NCBI RefSeq assembly: GCF_900113375.1
Contig: NZ_FOPC01000004.1
Location: forward strand, 124,001 to 188,000
DNA length: 64,000 nt
Direction: 5' to 3'
DNA from: Algoriphagus hitonicola
GTDB taxonomy: Bacteria; Bacteroidota; Bacteroidia; Cytophagales; Cyclobacteriaceae
The notes below the pieces were generated by a model. It was not told where the DNA came from. It saw only the letters and a list, made by a program, of their open reading frames with translations, and did no database searches. A program made the translations under genes and the position numbers. Of the stretch, positions 26,290 through 34,013 are shown one piece after another; within the stretch, counting starts at the first letter, position 1; each line of letters opens with the position of its first letter.

Positions 26290-27408
26290 ATGAATTCCCT
26301 AATCCAACTCCGACATACCCTACACCAACACCCCGAAATAGCTTTGGAAGAAACTGAAACTGCTCGGCGAATTTTGGATTTTTTTAAACCACTACAAGCC
26401 GATCAAACCCTTGAAAAGCTCGGTGGAACAGGTTTAGCTTTTGTATTCCAAGGTAAAAAACCCGGCAAACGATTGCTGTTTCGCTGTGAGCTCGATGCGC
26501 TTCCCATAGTCGATCTAAAGGAAAGCAACCATCAAAGTCACGTTCCTGGCAAGGGTCACCTATGTGGGCATGACGGGCACATGGCGATCATCTGTGGGGT
26601 AGGAGAAAAACTATCCCAGAAGCGGCCGGAAAGTGGAGATGTGGTCCTTCTCTTTCAGCCTGCAGAGGAAACCGGAGAAGGAGCTCAGGCCATTTTAAAC
26701 GACTCCCGCTTTGAGGAAATCAGGCCCGATTATGCCTTTGCCCTGCACAATTTACCTGGTTTTCCGCTTCATCAGGTGGTGCTGCGAAAAGGAACATTTG
26801 CCGCGGGGAGTACCGGAATGCGACTGCATTTCACCGGGAAAACCTCCCACTCCGCCCATCCCGATGCCGGAATCAATCCCGCTCAAGCCCTAGCTCAACT
26901 CATGCAGCAGCTTCCCCAATTGCCTAAAGAAATTCCCGGCTTTTCCTTGCTCACGCTTATCCATGCTGAACTGGGAACTTTGGCCTTTGGAACGAGTGCA
27001 GGCAAGGGCAGCTTAAGTATGACCCTGAGAGCCTTTGATCAGGAAGATTTGGATTTACTTATTGAAAAGGCACAAGCCTTGGCTCAAAAAATAGTAAACC
27101 AGGAGCGTTTGAAATTGGAGGTAGAATTTGTCGAGAAATTTGCCGTGTCGCACAATGACCCGGAATTGTACAGTTTGGTAAAAACTGCTGCTGAAAAGTT
27201 GGCGCTTTCTACCGTAGACAAACCCGAACCTTTTACCTGGTCAGAGGACTTTGGACTGTTTAGCCAGCATTGCCCTTCTTTTTTATTTGGTTTGGGAGCA
27301 GGAGAAAACTGTCCTCAGCTCCACGAAGGAACCTATGATTTCCCGGATGAATTGATTGAGACGGGGGTGGAGATATTTTGGGATATAATAGGATTAGCCG
27401 AAAACTGA
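26290..27408 (+). CDS. M20-family amidohydrolase
   Basis: About 372 residues from the ATG at 26290 (MNSLIQLRHTLHQHPEIAL); an ATT/other codon start at 26266 would add eight residues. M20D/hippurate-hydrolase-like metallohydrolase: RCELDALPI, GKGHLCGHDGHMAI (metal-binding Cys/His), FQPAEETGEGA and a dimerisation domain (SHSAHPDAGINP). It should hydrolyse N-acyl amino acids. The last 130 bases are duplicated at 30700-30840 (7 differences by eye). The gene's 3' end therefore marks the boundary of an inserted accessory segment and may itself be the imported copy. Overlaps the convergent kinase gene by 15 bases. Confidence 0.88.
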   Translation: MNSLIQLRHTLHQHPEIALEETETARRILDFFKPLQADQTLEKLGGTGLAFVFQGKKPGKRLLFRCELDALPIVDLKESNHQSHVPGKGHLCGHDGHMAIICGVGEKLSQKRPESGDVVLLFQPAEETGEGAQAILNDSRFEEIRPDYAFALHNLPGFPLHQVVLRKGTFAAGSTGMRLHFTGKTSHSAHPDAGINPAQALAQLMQQLPQLPKEIPGFSLLTLIHAELGTLAFGTSAGKGSLSMTLRAFDQEDLDLLIEKAQALAQKIVNQERLKLEVEFVEKFAVSHNDPELYSLVKTAAEKLALSTVDKPEPFTWSEDFGLFSQHCPSFLFGLGAGENCPQLHEGTYDFPDELIETGVEIFWDIIGLAEN

Positions 27409-28245
27409 ATTTAGCCTAGATTTCATATAGTAAATGGGGTCCATTATGAATATCAATTGGCCTAAACTTCCGATTCTATCTTTTGGGTTCTTTTTCAAGC
27501 ATAGTGAAACTGGAATTCTGAGAGGCATGGGAAGCATTGAAAACTCAAAATCACAGTTTATAACTTCCTTTTTAACCTCTTCGAGAGACAGCTCATTTTT
27601 CCTAGTTTGAAAAGGCATTTTCCCTACAAAGAGTAGATAAAGCACCAAACCGATTGCCCAAATCTCCGATTTAACATTATAATCTAAATAGGAATTCACT
27701 TCTGGAGCCAAGAACTCCGGAGTAGTCACCAGTATTCGGTTCTCCGGGCCTCCCAAAAAATCCAAGTCAATAATTTTGAAATAATACTCTTCTTTTTCTT
27801 GACAAAGAATCAAATTATCTGGCTTTATATCCCTGTGAAGAACTTTATTGGAATGTAAAAACTGAAACCCTTCGAGCAATTTAGTAATCATCCGTTTTAA
27901 TTGCCCAGAAGACATTCCCGAATTAAATACATCAGAAAAATGGACAGGCTCAACTAATTCCAATACCTCAACCAAATCAAAATCAATTTCAAAGGTTTCA
28001 ATCTTAAAAATTTCATGATGTTTAAGGATACTAGGATGGGACTTCAATTTCGCTATACCTTGAAAATTTTTTACATACGTATCGATTAAATCAAAATTGA
28101 TTTTTGAAAACTTCAAGGTAACAGGCAGGTCTCCATGGTGAATAGACCTGCCAGCTAGAATCAGCTTAGAGTCTGATTGATAAATTGGTTTCCCATCTTC
28201 AATCTTCAACCCAAAATGACGAAATAGAAAATCTTTGTTCACCAA
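27394..28245 (-). CDS. Hanks-type Ser/Thr protein kinase-like protein
   Basis: 283 residues with a eukaryote-like kinase domain. The catalytic loop is LHRDIKPDNLIL, the activation segment starts IIDLDFLGG and the APE motif is FLAPE, followed by VKSEIWAIGLVLYLLFVGKMPF. The beta-3 lysine is probably in VTLKFSK. The glycine-rich loop is not recognisable and the DFG is DLD, though the metal-binding Asp is kept. Catalysis is plausible but may be weak. No membrane segment. Last gene of a same-strand cluster with two lipoproteins and a DUF4221 protein, inside the segment flanked by the duplicated amidohydrolase end. Confidence 0.75.
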   Translation of the reverse strand: MVNKDFLFRHFGLKIEDGKPIYQSDSKLILAGRSIHHGDLPVTLKFSKINFDLIDTYVKNFQGIAKLKSHPSILKHHEIFKIETFEIDFDLVEVLELVEPVHFSDVFNSGMSSGQLKRMITKLLEGFQFLHSNKVLHRDIKPDNLILCQEKEEYYFKIIDLDFLGGPENRILVTTPEFLAPEVNSYLDYNVKSEIWAIGLVLYLLFVGKMPFQTRKNELSLEEVKKEVINCDFEFSMLPMPLRIPVSLCLKKNPKDRIGSLGQLIFIMDPIYYMKSRLNSVFG

Positions 28246-28246
28246 T

Positions 28247-28660
28247 TTAGAATTTTATAGGTAGCGTTTGGAAGGAAGCTACAGGTTTTCCGTTCATTTG
28301 CCCCGGTGCCCAGGCAGGACATTTTTCCAAAATGGATTTTAATTCTTTAGCAGCTCCAGACGGCAAGGGATTTTTAAGTGACACATGCGACACACTACCC
28401 TCTTTATCAATTATAAAATCAATAAAAACCTTATCTTCGATCCCATCAAAAGTGCCCTCAGGGGCCTTTTTTACTTCCTCAGATATATAGAGAATGAATT
28501 GCTCATAACCGCCTTCAAATTCAGGTTGCTTATCCAACTGATTGAGTAAAAACACCTCTTCCGACCCGGATGAACCTGAATTGGAGCAAGATGTCATCAA
28601 CCCTGTTAAAAACAGAAGAAGTAAAACATAAGGAAAGAAGCATGTTCTTCTTCTATTCAT
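28247..28660 (-). CDS. Lipoprotein with TonB C-terminal-like domain
   Basis: 137 residues from the ATG at 28660 (MNRRRTCFFPYVLLLLFLTG), giving a lipoprotein signal with Cys25 in LMTSC. The upstream ATG at 28774 runs through the previous gene and is rejected. The C-terminal 70 residues match a TonB_C fold (KVFIDFIIDKEGSVSHVSL ... CPAWAPGQMNGKPV), a stand-alone version often seen in Bacteroidota. The start codon overlaps the upstream gene's stop, and the kinase gene follows within two bases, so one operon. Function unknown. Confidence 0.72.
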   Translation of the reverse strand: MNRRRTCFFPYVLLLLFLTGLMTSCSNSGSSGSEEVFLLNQLDKQPEFEGGYEQFILYISEEVKKAPEGTFDGIEDKVFIDFIIDKEGSVSHVSLKNPLPSGAAKELKSILEKCPAWAPGQMNGKPVASFQTLPIKF

Positions 28661-29141
28661 AGCTCGACAAATACGAAATAACGTCCTGAACCTCATCTGT
28701 TTTAAAACAGAAATAAAATACCGTATCAGCTTTGGATAGCAGGAGTGCAGGCCTCTCAAAACAATCACTTGCAACAGAGCGATGTTTGATCTCTGAATTT
28801 ATTTCAACACTAGGGTTACCTATAAATTCTTCTCCATAATTAAGTCTTAAATCCCTTTCCCAGCTCACACCAATCATGCTAAACTTGGTTTGAATATTTT
28901 TTTCCAAATACTTCTCTATGAGCAGATTGATACAGCTACTACACCCTATTTGGGGTACTAAAAGTTCTAAGCTATCCCAATTTGTCAGGTCTGAACTGAA
29001 AACTTTTTCAGGACTAATTTTCAGATAGACTGGCTCATTTTTCAAGTTGCTTTTACAAGATTGGATCATACATAAAAGTGGAGCTAGAAGTAAAACGTTA
29101 ATATTCAACCTCAAAGATTTCAAATATTTTTTTGTCTTCAT
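28653..29141 (-). CDS. Putative lipoprotein with a CxxC motif
   Basis: 162 residues from MKTKKYLKSL at 29141. Hydrophobic signal ending MIQSC (likely lipidated Cys29). A CxxC in PQIGCSSCINLL, followed by a strand-like FSMIGVSWERD, is reminiscent of a thioredoxin-like fold, but I cannot assign a family. A second cysteine pair occurs later (SDCFERP, FYFCFK). Overlaps the end of the DUF4221 gene by 44 bases and couples to the next lipoprotein gene, so it is part of the same operon. Confidence 0.6.
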   Translation of the reverse strand: MKTKKYLKSLRLNINVLLLAPLLCMIQSCKSNLKNEPVYLKISPEKVFSSDLTNWDSLELLVPQIGCSSCINLLIEKYLEKNIQTKFSMIGVSWERDLRLNYGEEFIGNPSVEINSEIKHRSVASDCFERPALLLSKADTVFYFCFKTDEVQDVISYLSSYE

Positions 29142-30270
29142 CGTCAGTATCAATCCAAATTAATAAGCCATCCCGAACAACTTGAATATCATCTATCCAA
29201 TATTTCTCTTTTTCTAAGAAAACAACACCCAACTCATTAAAATCTGAATCCATCACCTGAATTATTTTTCTAGGTTGCTCTTGTTCTTTTAAGGACCTGT
29301 GTGATGAATAAAGCATTTCATCTATTGCCTCCTGAGAATAAGCCTCTTGATAGGTCCTATAGTATAGTTGCCTATATGGATCGTAAATAATTGCCTTATT
29401 ACTAGGATTAGAATAAGTGTTTGGGTAGAAAACATCTCTTTCCATGTTAAGATCTGGTAGAGAATGAAATTTATCCGAATAGTAGTTCTTGAACAAAGAA
29501 GGAGAGTTAATCAGGTTCAAATCAAAGTCAAATACAAAAACACGATCATCAATAGGAAAGGACTGTATAATAACGGAATCTCTATAATTTACAGTGTAGG
29601 ATGGGGTTTCCAAGAACACCCCCCAAAATCCAGATGAAAAGTATTTGTCTGAAAAACCTAATTTATATTCAAATTCTTTAGATTTTGGATCTAATGCTAT
29701 AGCAAGATTTTTTTGCTTATAGCCTTGTTTAAATGGATGAGCGTCTGGATAGCTAGGAATAAGTAACATTTCCCCTAAGTCAATAATAGGAGCAAATGTC
29801 CAAGGAAAGGGAAGAGTAGAATCCAAAGCCGGCTCATTAGAATCATCAGCCCTTAATCGATATGTATCCTTTACCTTACCAGACGAATCAACTAGATTGA
29901 GTTGATACGCGTATCGGTTTAAGACGAAAATACTATCCAAATTCCTGACATAAAAACCATCAAGGTGCCCTATTCCATTTGGACCATTAATTGCTAAAGG
30001 TATATTAAAGGATTGAGTGGTATCCCTTATATTAACAAAATGAATAAACCTAGGCTCGGTCTTAAGGAAATCATGAAAAACCAAATACTCCCCATTTTTG
30101 TCCTCATATGTTTCAATAAAAGACCAAGATTTAGAGGTTTGTTCATCAATTGGAATTTCAAAAATACCTTTTGAGATTAATTTAATTTCAGTTTGTTTTG
30201 ACTTCTGATTACAGCCAATGGAAAGAAATAAAAAACATAAAAAAAGAAAGAAAAAACCAGTGGGTTTCAT
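29098..30270 (-). CDS. DUF4221-family lipoprotein
   Basis: 390 residues from the ATG at 30270 (MKPTGFFFLFL); the start seven codons earlier is less likely. Lipobox LSIGC (Cys20). The body is beta-rich with segments such as NGPNGIGHLDGFYVRNLDS and DDRVFVFDFDLN, typical of DUF4221 proteins in Cyclobacteriaceae, which look like six-bladed propellers. Function unknown. Heads the operon after the 53-residue peptide gene, separated from it by a hairpin (30299-30326). Confidence 0.75.
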   Translation of the reverse strand: MKPTGFFFLFLCFLFLSIGCNQKSKQTEIKLISKGIFEIPIDEQTSKSWSFIETYEDKNGEYLVFHDFLKTEPRFIHFVNIRDTTQSFNIPLAINGPNGIGHLDGFYVRNLDSIFVLNRYAYQLNLVDSSGKVKDTYRLRADDSNEPALDSTLPFPWTFAPIIDLGEMLLIPSYPDAHPFKQGYKQKNLAIALDPKSKEFEYKLGFSDKYFSSGFWGVFLETPSYTVNYRDSVIIQSFPIDDRVFVFDFDLNLINSPSLFKNYYSDKFHSLPDLNMERDVFYPNTYSNPSNKAIIYDPYRQLYYRTYQEAYSQEAIDEMLYSSHRSLKEQEQPRKIIQVMDSDFNELGVVFLEKEKYWIDDIQVVRDGLLIWIDTDDEDKKIFEIFEVEY

Positions 30271-30298
30271 GCCTATTTTACTTAAATTCAAATTATTA

Positions 30299-30326
30299 TT
30301 GAAGTCACCGAATTCGATGACTTCAA
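30299..30326. promoter_or_regulatory. Hairpin between the small peptide gene and the DUF4221 gene
   Basis: Inverted repeat TTGAAGTCA / TGACTTCAA around CGAATTCG, nearly perfect over 28 bases. On the minus strand it is not followed by T, so it may be a processing or partial-termination site that lowers expression of the downstream lipoprotein operon. On the plus strand it is followed by six T. Confidence 0.5.
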
Positions 30327-30348
30327 TTTTTTCAAAATACCTCTTTTT

Positions 30349-30510
30349 TTATTCTTCTATGGTAACAGTTGGAAGACAAGTTCCTCCATCATTAACACAC
30401 CATGCACTGATTACTTCTCCATTTGCTCGTATTTCAACATAAGTTCTATAAGCAAAAGAGGAGCTTACAGAAAAGACCAGTGCAAAGAACATAAGAATCA
30501 ACTTTTTCAT
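30349..30510 (-). CDS. Small secreted peptide, NVEALA-like (53 aa)
   Basis: Starts MKKLILMFFALVFSVSSSFA, a good signal peptide. The short mature part has two cysteines in SAWCVNDGGTCLP and ends TIEE. The arrangement (tiny exported Cys-pair peptide directly upstream of a propeller-like lipoprotein) is like Bacteroidota NVEALA peptides beside 6-bladed-propeller lipoproteins, but no NVEALA string is present. Its role is unknown; possibly a secreted or processed peptide. Confidence 0.6.
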   Translation of the reverse strand: MKKLILMFFALVFSVSSSFAYRTYVEIRANGEVISAWCVNDGGTCLPTVTIEE

Positions 30511-30699
30511 CTTTATTTGAAATTAGGTAAAAGACCCACTGATTCACAGCTTTTTCTAAGTTGGGGCCAAAAAACCTTAAAAAAAGTGAGCTCAACTTTG
30601 GCGCCGGATTTGAACTACACTTTAAATATGCTGTTGCGCCCCCCATATTTCCAAATTATTTGTTGAATTTTTTTCAATTTTTTCCTTAGACCACTTCCA

Positions 30700-30868
30700 C
30701 TGGTCAGAGGACATTGGACTGTTTAGCCAGCATTGCCCTTCTTTTTTATTTGGCTTGGGAGCCGGAGAAAGATGCCCTCAGCTCCACGAAGGAACCTACG
30801 ATTTCCCGGATGAATTGATTGAGACGGGAGTAGGGATTTTTTTGGGTATTCTTGGTAAACTTTCATAA
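30700..30868 (+). pseudogene. Relic 3' end of an M20 amidohydrolase gene
   Basis: Open in the correct frame through WSEDIGLFSQHCPSFLF to a TAA at 30866, matching the last ~45 codons of the intact gene at 26290-27408. I count 7 base differences in about 130 bases; similarity fades in the last 20 bases. No start codon or upstream part remains. It lies at the far side of the kinase/DUF4221 segment, so that segment is bracketed by two versions of the same gene end. Confidence 0.82.
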
Positions 30869-30908
30869 AAAAGGCCAGAACATTCCCGAGTGGGGTATTC
30901 TGACCTTT
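30865..30908 (-). terminator. Terminator of the outer-membrane protein gene
   Basis: Minus strand: 11-bp stem AAAGGTCAGAA with one mismatch, pairing across a 17-base loop, followed by a T run (A6 on the plus strand). 20 bases past the stop codon at 30928. Confidence 0.65.
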
Positions 30909-30927
30909 GATCCATTAAACTCCTATT

Positions 30928-31470
30928 TTAAAGATTCCCTTTTAAGCGATACCCGAAGTTAATCTCAAAATTAAGTGGAAAAACATTCCCAGCTCCTGTC
31001 AAATCAAAATAGTAGATCGGGCCCAAACTTCCCAGTAAGGTCCATCGCTCATAATTTTTTTTGAATCCCCAGGTCGGACCTATGGCCATACTGTAATTTT
31101 CGTTTGTTCTTACATTTCCGGCAATTCGAGGACCATAGAACAAGTAGCGTAAAGCCAGAAATTTTTTACTTTTCCGCTTCCCGCTTTCCACTCGGTCAAG
31201 ATTGTAATACCTCCTACCTTGGATATCCACAAATGGCGCAATCTGACCCTGAAATCCCAATTCTCCATACATCGTATTTAAATCTGGATAAGAGTAATTA
31301 TATCCAATTCCGATATTGTATTCTATCGTTGTTATTTTTCCGATAGGGTTTTCCCAAGCAATCCCAGGATTTATGATATTTAGGCGGAGTTCTTTTTCGG
31401 TTTGGGCATTGAGAGGAACGCTGATGATTATCAAGCCCATCGCTATCAATAAATATTTTAATTTAATCAT
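30928..31470 (-). CDS. Predicted outer-membrane beta-barrel protein
   Basis: 180 residues from the ATG at 31470 (MIKLKYLLIAMGLIIISVPLNAQ, a clear signal peptide). The longer ORF start at 31647 runs through the small gene upstream. The mature part (GIGYNYSYPDL, LALRYLFYGPRIAG, NFEINFGYRL) has short aromatic strands of an eight-strand-type barrel. Its start overlaps the stop of a 40-residue membrane peptide gene (ATGA). A truncated paralogue's N-terminus survives at 33808-33951. Confidence 0.68.
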   Translation of the reverse strand: MIKLKYLLIAMGLIIISVPLNAQTEKELRLNIINPGIAWENPIGKITTIEYNIGIGYNYSYPDLNTMYGELGFQGQIAPFVDIQGRRYYNLDRVESGKRKSKKFLALRYLFYGPRIAGNVRTNENYSMAIGPTWGFKKNYERWTLLGSLGPIYYFDLTGAGNVFPLNFEINFGYRLKGNL

Positions 31471-31589
31471 CTTTTTTTGTTGAAAAACTCCTGAATTATG
31501 CCCCACCCTTTTTTGAAAACAATCAAAAAAAGAAAGATCAAAAAGAGGAGTATCACACTTACGATCACTAAATAAATCCAAGTTTGCAT
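31467..31589 (-). CDS. 40-residue single-pass membrane peptide
   Basis: Short ORF from ATG 31589: MQTWIYLVIVSVILL..., one long hydrophobic helix, then KKGWGIIQEFFNKKR. Starts 11 bases after the upstream lipoprotein stop and overlaps the next gene's ATG by four bases, so it is embedded in an operon. A similarly placed 43-residue peptide (34014-34145) follows the paralogous lipoprotein. Function unknown. Confidence 0.62.
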   Translation of the reverse strand: MQTWIYLVIVSVILLFLIFLFLIVFKKGWGIIQEFFNKKR

Positions 31590-31600
31590 AATTATTTGAT

Positions 31601-32348
31601 TTAGGGATTTTGATAATACCAAGAGACCTGCCCTGAACAGCCGTCAATCCGAATTAATAGATTGACTCTTTCATAGGTAAGGAATTCAGTCCCGTCAATA
31701 AATAAAGAATACGAAACAGTGTATACTGCTTGAAACCCATAGGTATACCCATTACTGGCATTTGGAATGATATCTTGGTTTAAATTTCCCCCTCTGACAC
31801 CCAAAAAAGGATAAAAACCATACATAGTAAAACTTGAAGCATTTAGTTCCCCATTCGAAATCCCCATTTCAATGTTTACTCCATTAAGTCCTTCATCTAG
31901 ACCTGGAAATGGCATGTTTGTAATTCTTGCATTTACTAAATGTGCATTTTGAACGCATTGGATTTTAGCACTTTTTTCACCTATTATATTGATTCTAGAT
32001 TTTTTCTCTTTTTTCCCAACTTTATATTCATTAAAACTATTTCTTTCGAATATTTCAGAAAGTTCGGAGTAGTTCACGCTCTTAGGATCCTTCCTAGCAT
32101 TTCTAAGATATTGGAAAAATAAATCTACTTCATCTGATTTTAAATGTAGACTTCTTTCATTTGGATTGTTTTTTGAAGTCGTCTCTTTTAACTCAAATCC
32201 GTGTTTGCTAGCAATTTTTTCTAGTTGAGAGGTGTCTTTTTGATTAAACCTTTCATTTTCAAGACAGGAAAATAATATTGGAAAAATTCCAAAAATTAAC
32301 AGTGCCCTTAGGTTAAAATGTTTGCTGTTTGCTGTTTGCTGTTTTCAT
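31601..32348 (-). CDS. Lipoprotein with IDGCSGQVS C-terminus; start out of frame at a heptanucleotide tract
   Basis: The continuous frame runs from about residue S (AGC AAA CAT TTT...) to the stop at 31601, but the leader ATG at 32348 is +1 out of frame because of three 7-bp repeats (32321-32341). With two repeats the product would be 246 residues beginning MKTANSKHFNLR, with a lipobox ending LFSC. As sequenced, the ATG gives only an 11-residue peptide; a GTG at 32077 would give a 158-residue form without any signal. The C-terminal RIDGCSGQVSWYYQNP resembles the paralogue at 34157. Function unknown. Followed by the 40-aa peptide and barrel protein genes. Confidence 0.6.
32321..32341 (-). repeat. 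Heptanucleotide tract (TTTGCTG)3 at start of lipoprotein 1
   Basis: Three exact tandem copies on the plus strand, reading CAGCAAA on the coding strand, beginning seven bases after the ATG. Seven is not a multiple of three, so each gain or loss changes the frame. Two copies would be in frame, three are not. Confidence 0.85.
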
Positions 32349-32370
32349 AAAATTTAAATTTTTAACTCCT

Positions 32371-32378
32371 TAAACCTA
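32371..32378 (-). promoter_or_regulatory. Leader -7 box, locus 1 (variant)
   Basis: Minus strand TAGGTTTA, one base off TAnnTTTG. In the other two leaders the same site reads TAGGTTTG. Lies 23 bases before the leader ATG. Confidence 0.4.
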
Positions 32379-32395
32379 GGGATAAAAAAAGTCCC

Positions 32396-32423
32396 AAAAA
32401 ATACCCAGAACTGGGTATTTTTT
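32396..32423 (-). terminator. Terminator after immunity cassette A, inside the shared leader
   Basis: Perfect 12-bp stem AAAAAATACCCA/TGGGTATTTTTT with a GAAC loop; T tracts on both strands. Ends the upstream 162-aa gene transcript before the lipoprotein promoter. The same hairpin recurs at 34931 and 38301. Confidence 0.8.
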
Positions 32424-32555
32424 GGGGGTTTTCTTTCGGTTTTGAAGAAATCCTCAGTCTTTTCTATCGATCTGAATCGTCAGATGGGGAGAAAAGTCCT
32501 TATTCCGAATCTTGGGAAACAAGGTCAACTTTTAATAAAATAAGTAGTCTCCCTT

Positions 32556-33044
32556 TTACTGTAATTGCTCTTTAATAAAATAGGTACAGCCTTTATCTGT
32601 CCAGCTTTCCCCAGTTTTAATGGGAATCAACTCTGCTTCAAAGATATCCTGCCCTCGATAACCCAAGCCCTGAAGATCGTCTGCGTCCAGAAAGTCCCCC
32701 AACTTTTGAGAAAGGTCTATGATTAGTTTGTGCTTGATCAAATAGGCGGATTGAAGGACCAAATAGCGGGGATCATTGTTTTTCGGTTCCACGAATTTTA
32801 ATTGTGCAATCAACTCAAACATCGATACCGGCTGATACCAGGAATCCCCGGCATTTTCCCATTCCCGATCTTCTATATCGAGCGGAGTGAGGGGCAGTTG
32901 GTAGCGGTCTACCAGATAGCTTAAAGCTTCCCTTGCCTGCTCTTCTGGAGAAAGGTCGGACTCGTAGAGTTCGGTGATTTTTTGCTGGAGACTTTGCTCA
33001 GATTCTACCCATTCTTCCAGACTGGGCCACGATTTTGGTTGCAT
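32556..33044 (-). CDS. 162-aa protein of the immunity cassette, copy A
   Basis: Acidic, largely helical protein starting MQPKSWPSLEEWVESEQ and ending YFIKEQLQ. No family recognised. Near-identical copy at 35090-35578. Always follows an Imm11-type gene here, so it may be a second immunity protein or an accessory of the cassette; this is inference from position only. A hairpin (33066-33097) separates it from the Imm11 gene. ATG start. Confidence 0.75.
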   Translation of the reverse strand: MQPKSWPSLEEWVESEQSLQQKITELYESDLSPEEQAREALSYLVDRYQLPLTPLDIEDREWENAGDSWYQPVSMFELIAQLKFVEPKNNDPRYLVLQSAYLIKHKLIIDLSQKLGDFLDADDLQGLGYRGQDIFEAELIPIKTGESWTDKGCTYFIKEQLQ

Positions 33045-33065
33045 AGTGTAATTTTCTAAGTAAGA

Positions 33066-33097
33066 AAATCCAGCCTTGAATTTTCAAGACTGGATTT
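33066..33097 (-). terminator. Hairpin between Imm11 copy A and the 162-aa gene
   Basis: 15-bp stem (one mismatch) AAATCCAG.CTTGAA closed by two bases, directly after the Imm11 stop. The T run on the minus strand is short, so it may only attenuate. The B cassette has a different hairpin at the same place. Confidence 0.55.
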
Positions 33098-33101
33098 CGA
33101 T

Positions 33102-33821
33102 TTATTTATAAAACTGCTTTCTAAGGCCATTTGGACCATACCATTCTTCATCGGGGATCTCAAGGGGTTTGAATTCAATACCTTTGTCCATTTTTTGCTT
33201 TTGGAGCTCGATTTTTACTTCTTCAGTAAATATAAGTTGAAAAATCCCAGTTGAAGGAATTGAAAGAATTGAATATGGACAACCTTCCTTGATGAAGATC
33301 CTATGAGGATTCAATTCATCCATATACCACATCTCATTCTCTGTAAATTCATTGAGATGATTTAAACTGTTAAAAGAGATAATTTGAATTGTTTTTTCAT
33401 AACCTTTTTGAGGATCCTTATCCTTGGCGATTAATTTTCTGTTTATATAAACAAAATCTGATCTACTAAAATCCACCCATTGATCATCGAAGATCACTTT
33501 ATCTGTAATCCAATACCCATTGATTGGTTCCTTTCCTCGCAAAACCGGGCAGGGATAATAACGAATATTATCTTTTCTAAAGGATTCTAAAAGTGATTTT
33601 GCTTTTGTGGATACAATGACTCGCATCGATAGATTTGATGAGGGTCTGTAGAAGTCCAAAAGCTTACCCCCAGCTTTAAGTATTTGACTATGGATTTTAT
33701 AGGTAGACAAATCTTTGACCTCTCGCTCTTGGCTCCCCATTATTAAGTCTTCATCTTTGAAATCAGAATTATATTGGATTTTGCAAACATTGTCCAGTAT
33801 TTGTACTTCAAAATAGTTCAT
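33102..33821 (-). CDS. Imm11-type (DUF1629-like) immunity protein, copy A (orphan)
   Basis: 239 residues. The overall pattern (NYFEV start, FYRPSSNLSMRVIVSTKAKSL, YYPCPVLRGKEP.NGYWITDKVIF, ending EEWYGPNGLRKQFYK) is like Imm11/MXAN_0049 immunity proteins, which pair with AHH nucleases. No toxin gene lies immediately upstream in this copy, so it is an orphan immunity gene made by duplication of 35638-36357. Residues 1-113 and 204-239 are nearly identical to copy B, residues 115-203 differ strongly. The family name is from memory of the pattern. Confidence 0.68.
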   Translation of the reverse strand: MNYFEVQILDNVCKIQYNSDFKDEDLIMGSQEREVKDLSTYKIHSQILKAGGKLLDFYRPSSNLSMRVIVSTKAKSLLESFRKDNIRYYPCPVLRGKEPINGYWITDKVIFDDQWVDFSRSDFVYINRKLIAKDKDPQKGYEKTIQIISFNSLNHLNEFTENEMWYMDELNPHRIFIKEGCPYSILSIPSTGIFQLIFTEEVKIELQKQKMDKGIEFKPLEIPDEEWYGPNGLRKQFYK

Positions 33822-33951
33822 CGGAAATTAAAAGATTAAAGCGGAGTTCTTTTTCAGTTTGGGCAATAGATAACCTAGAAATTCCCAGCAAAAGGAGGAT
33901 CAAAAAGACAAGTTTTTTGTTCACAACCGTGCGTGTTTGATATTTCAACAT
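33808..33951 (-). pseudogene. Truncated N-terminus of a barrel protein at the duplication junction
   Basis: Reads MLKYQTRTVVNKKL, a signal peptide, then AQTEKELRFN before running into the Imm11 start region and stopping at 33808. The intact relative at 30928-31470 has AQTEKELRLNIINPG at the same place. The rest of the barrel is missing, so the tandem duplication broke one copy exactly here. Confidence 0.75.
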
Positions 33952-34013
33952 TTAACCAAAAGACCTAGGTCTCTTAAATTTCCTCATTGGCTCGCAGCAC
34001 TTAAGGAATCGGC

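Larger units (their letters stand above)
32321..33821 (-). repeat. Duplicated immunity cassette, copy A
   Basis: About 1.5 kb direct repeat with 34856-36357: leader, terminator, 162-aa gene and Imm11-type gene. The 162-aa proteins differ at three positions by eye. The spacer between that gene and the terminator is almost identical. The Imm11 genes are near-identical at both ends but diverged in the middle. The right boundary lies at the Imm11 start codon, inside a truncated barrel-protein gene. Confidence 0.8.
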
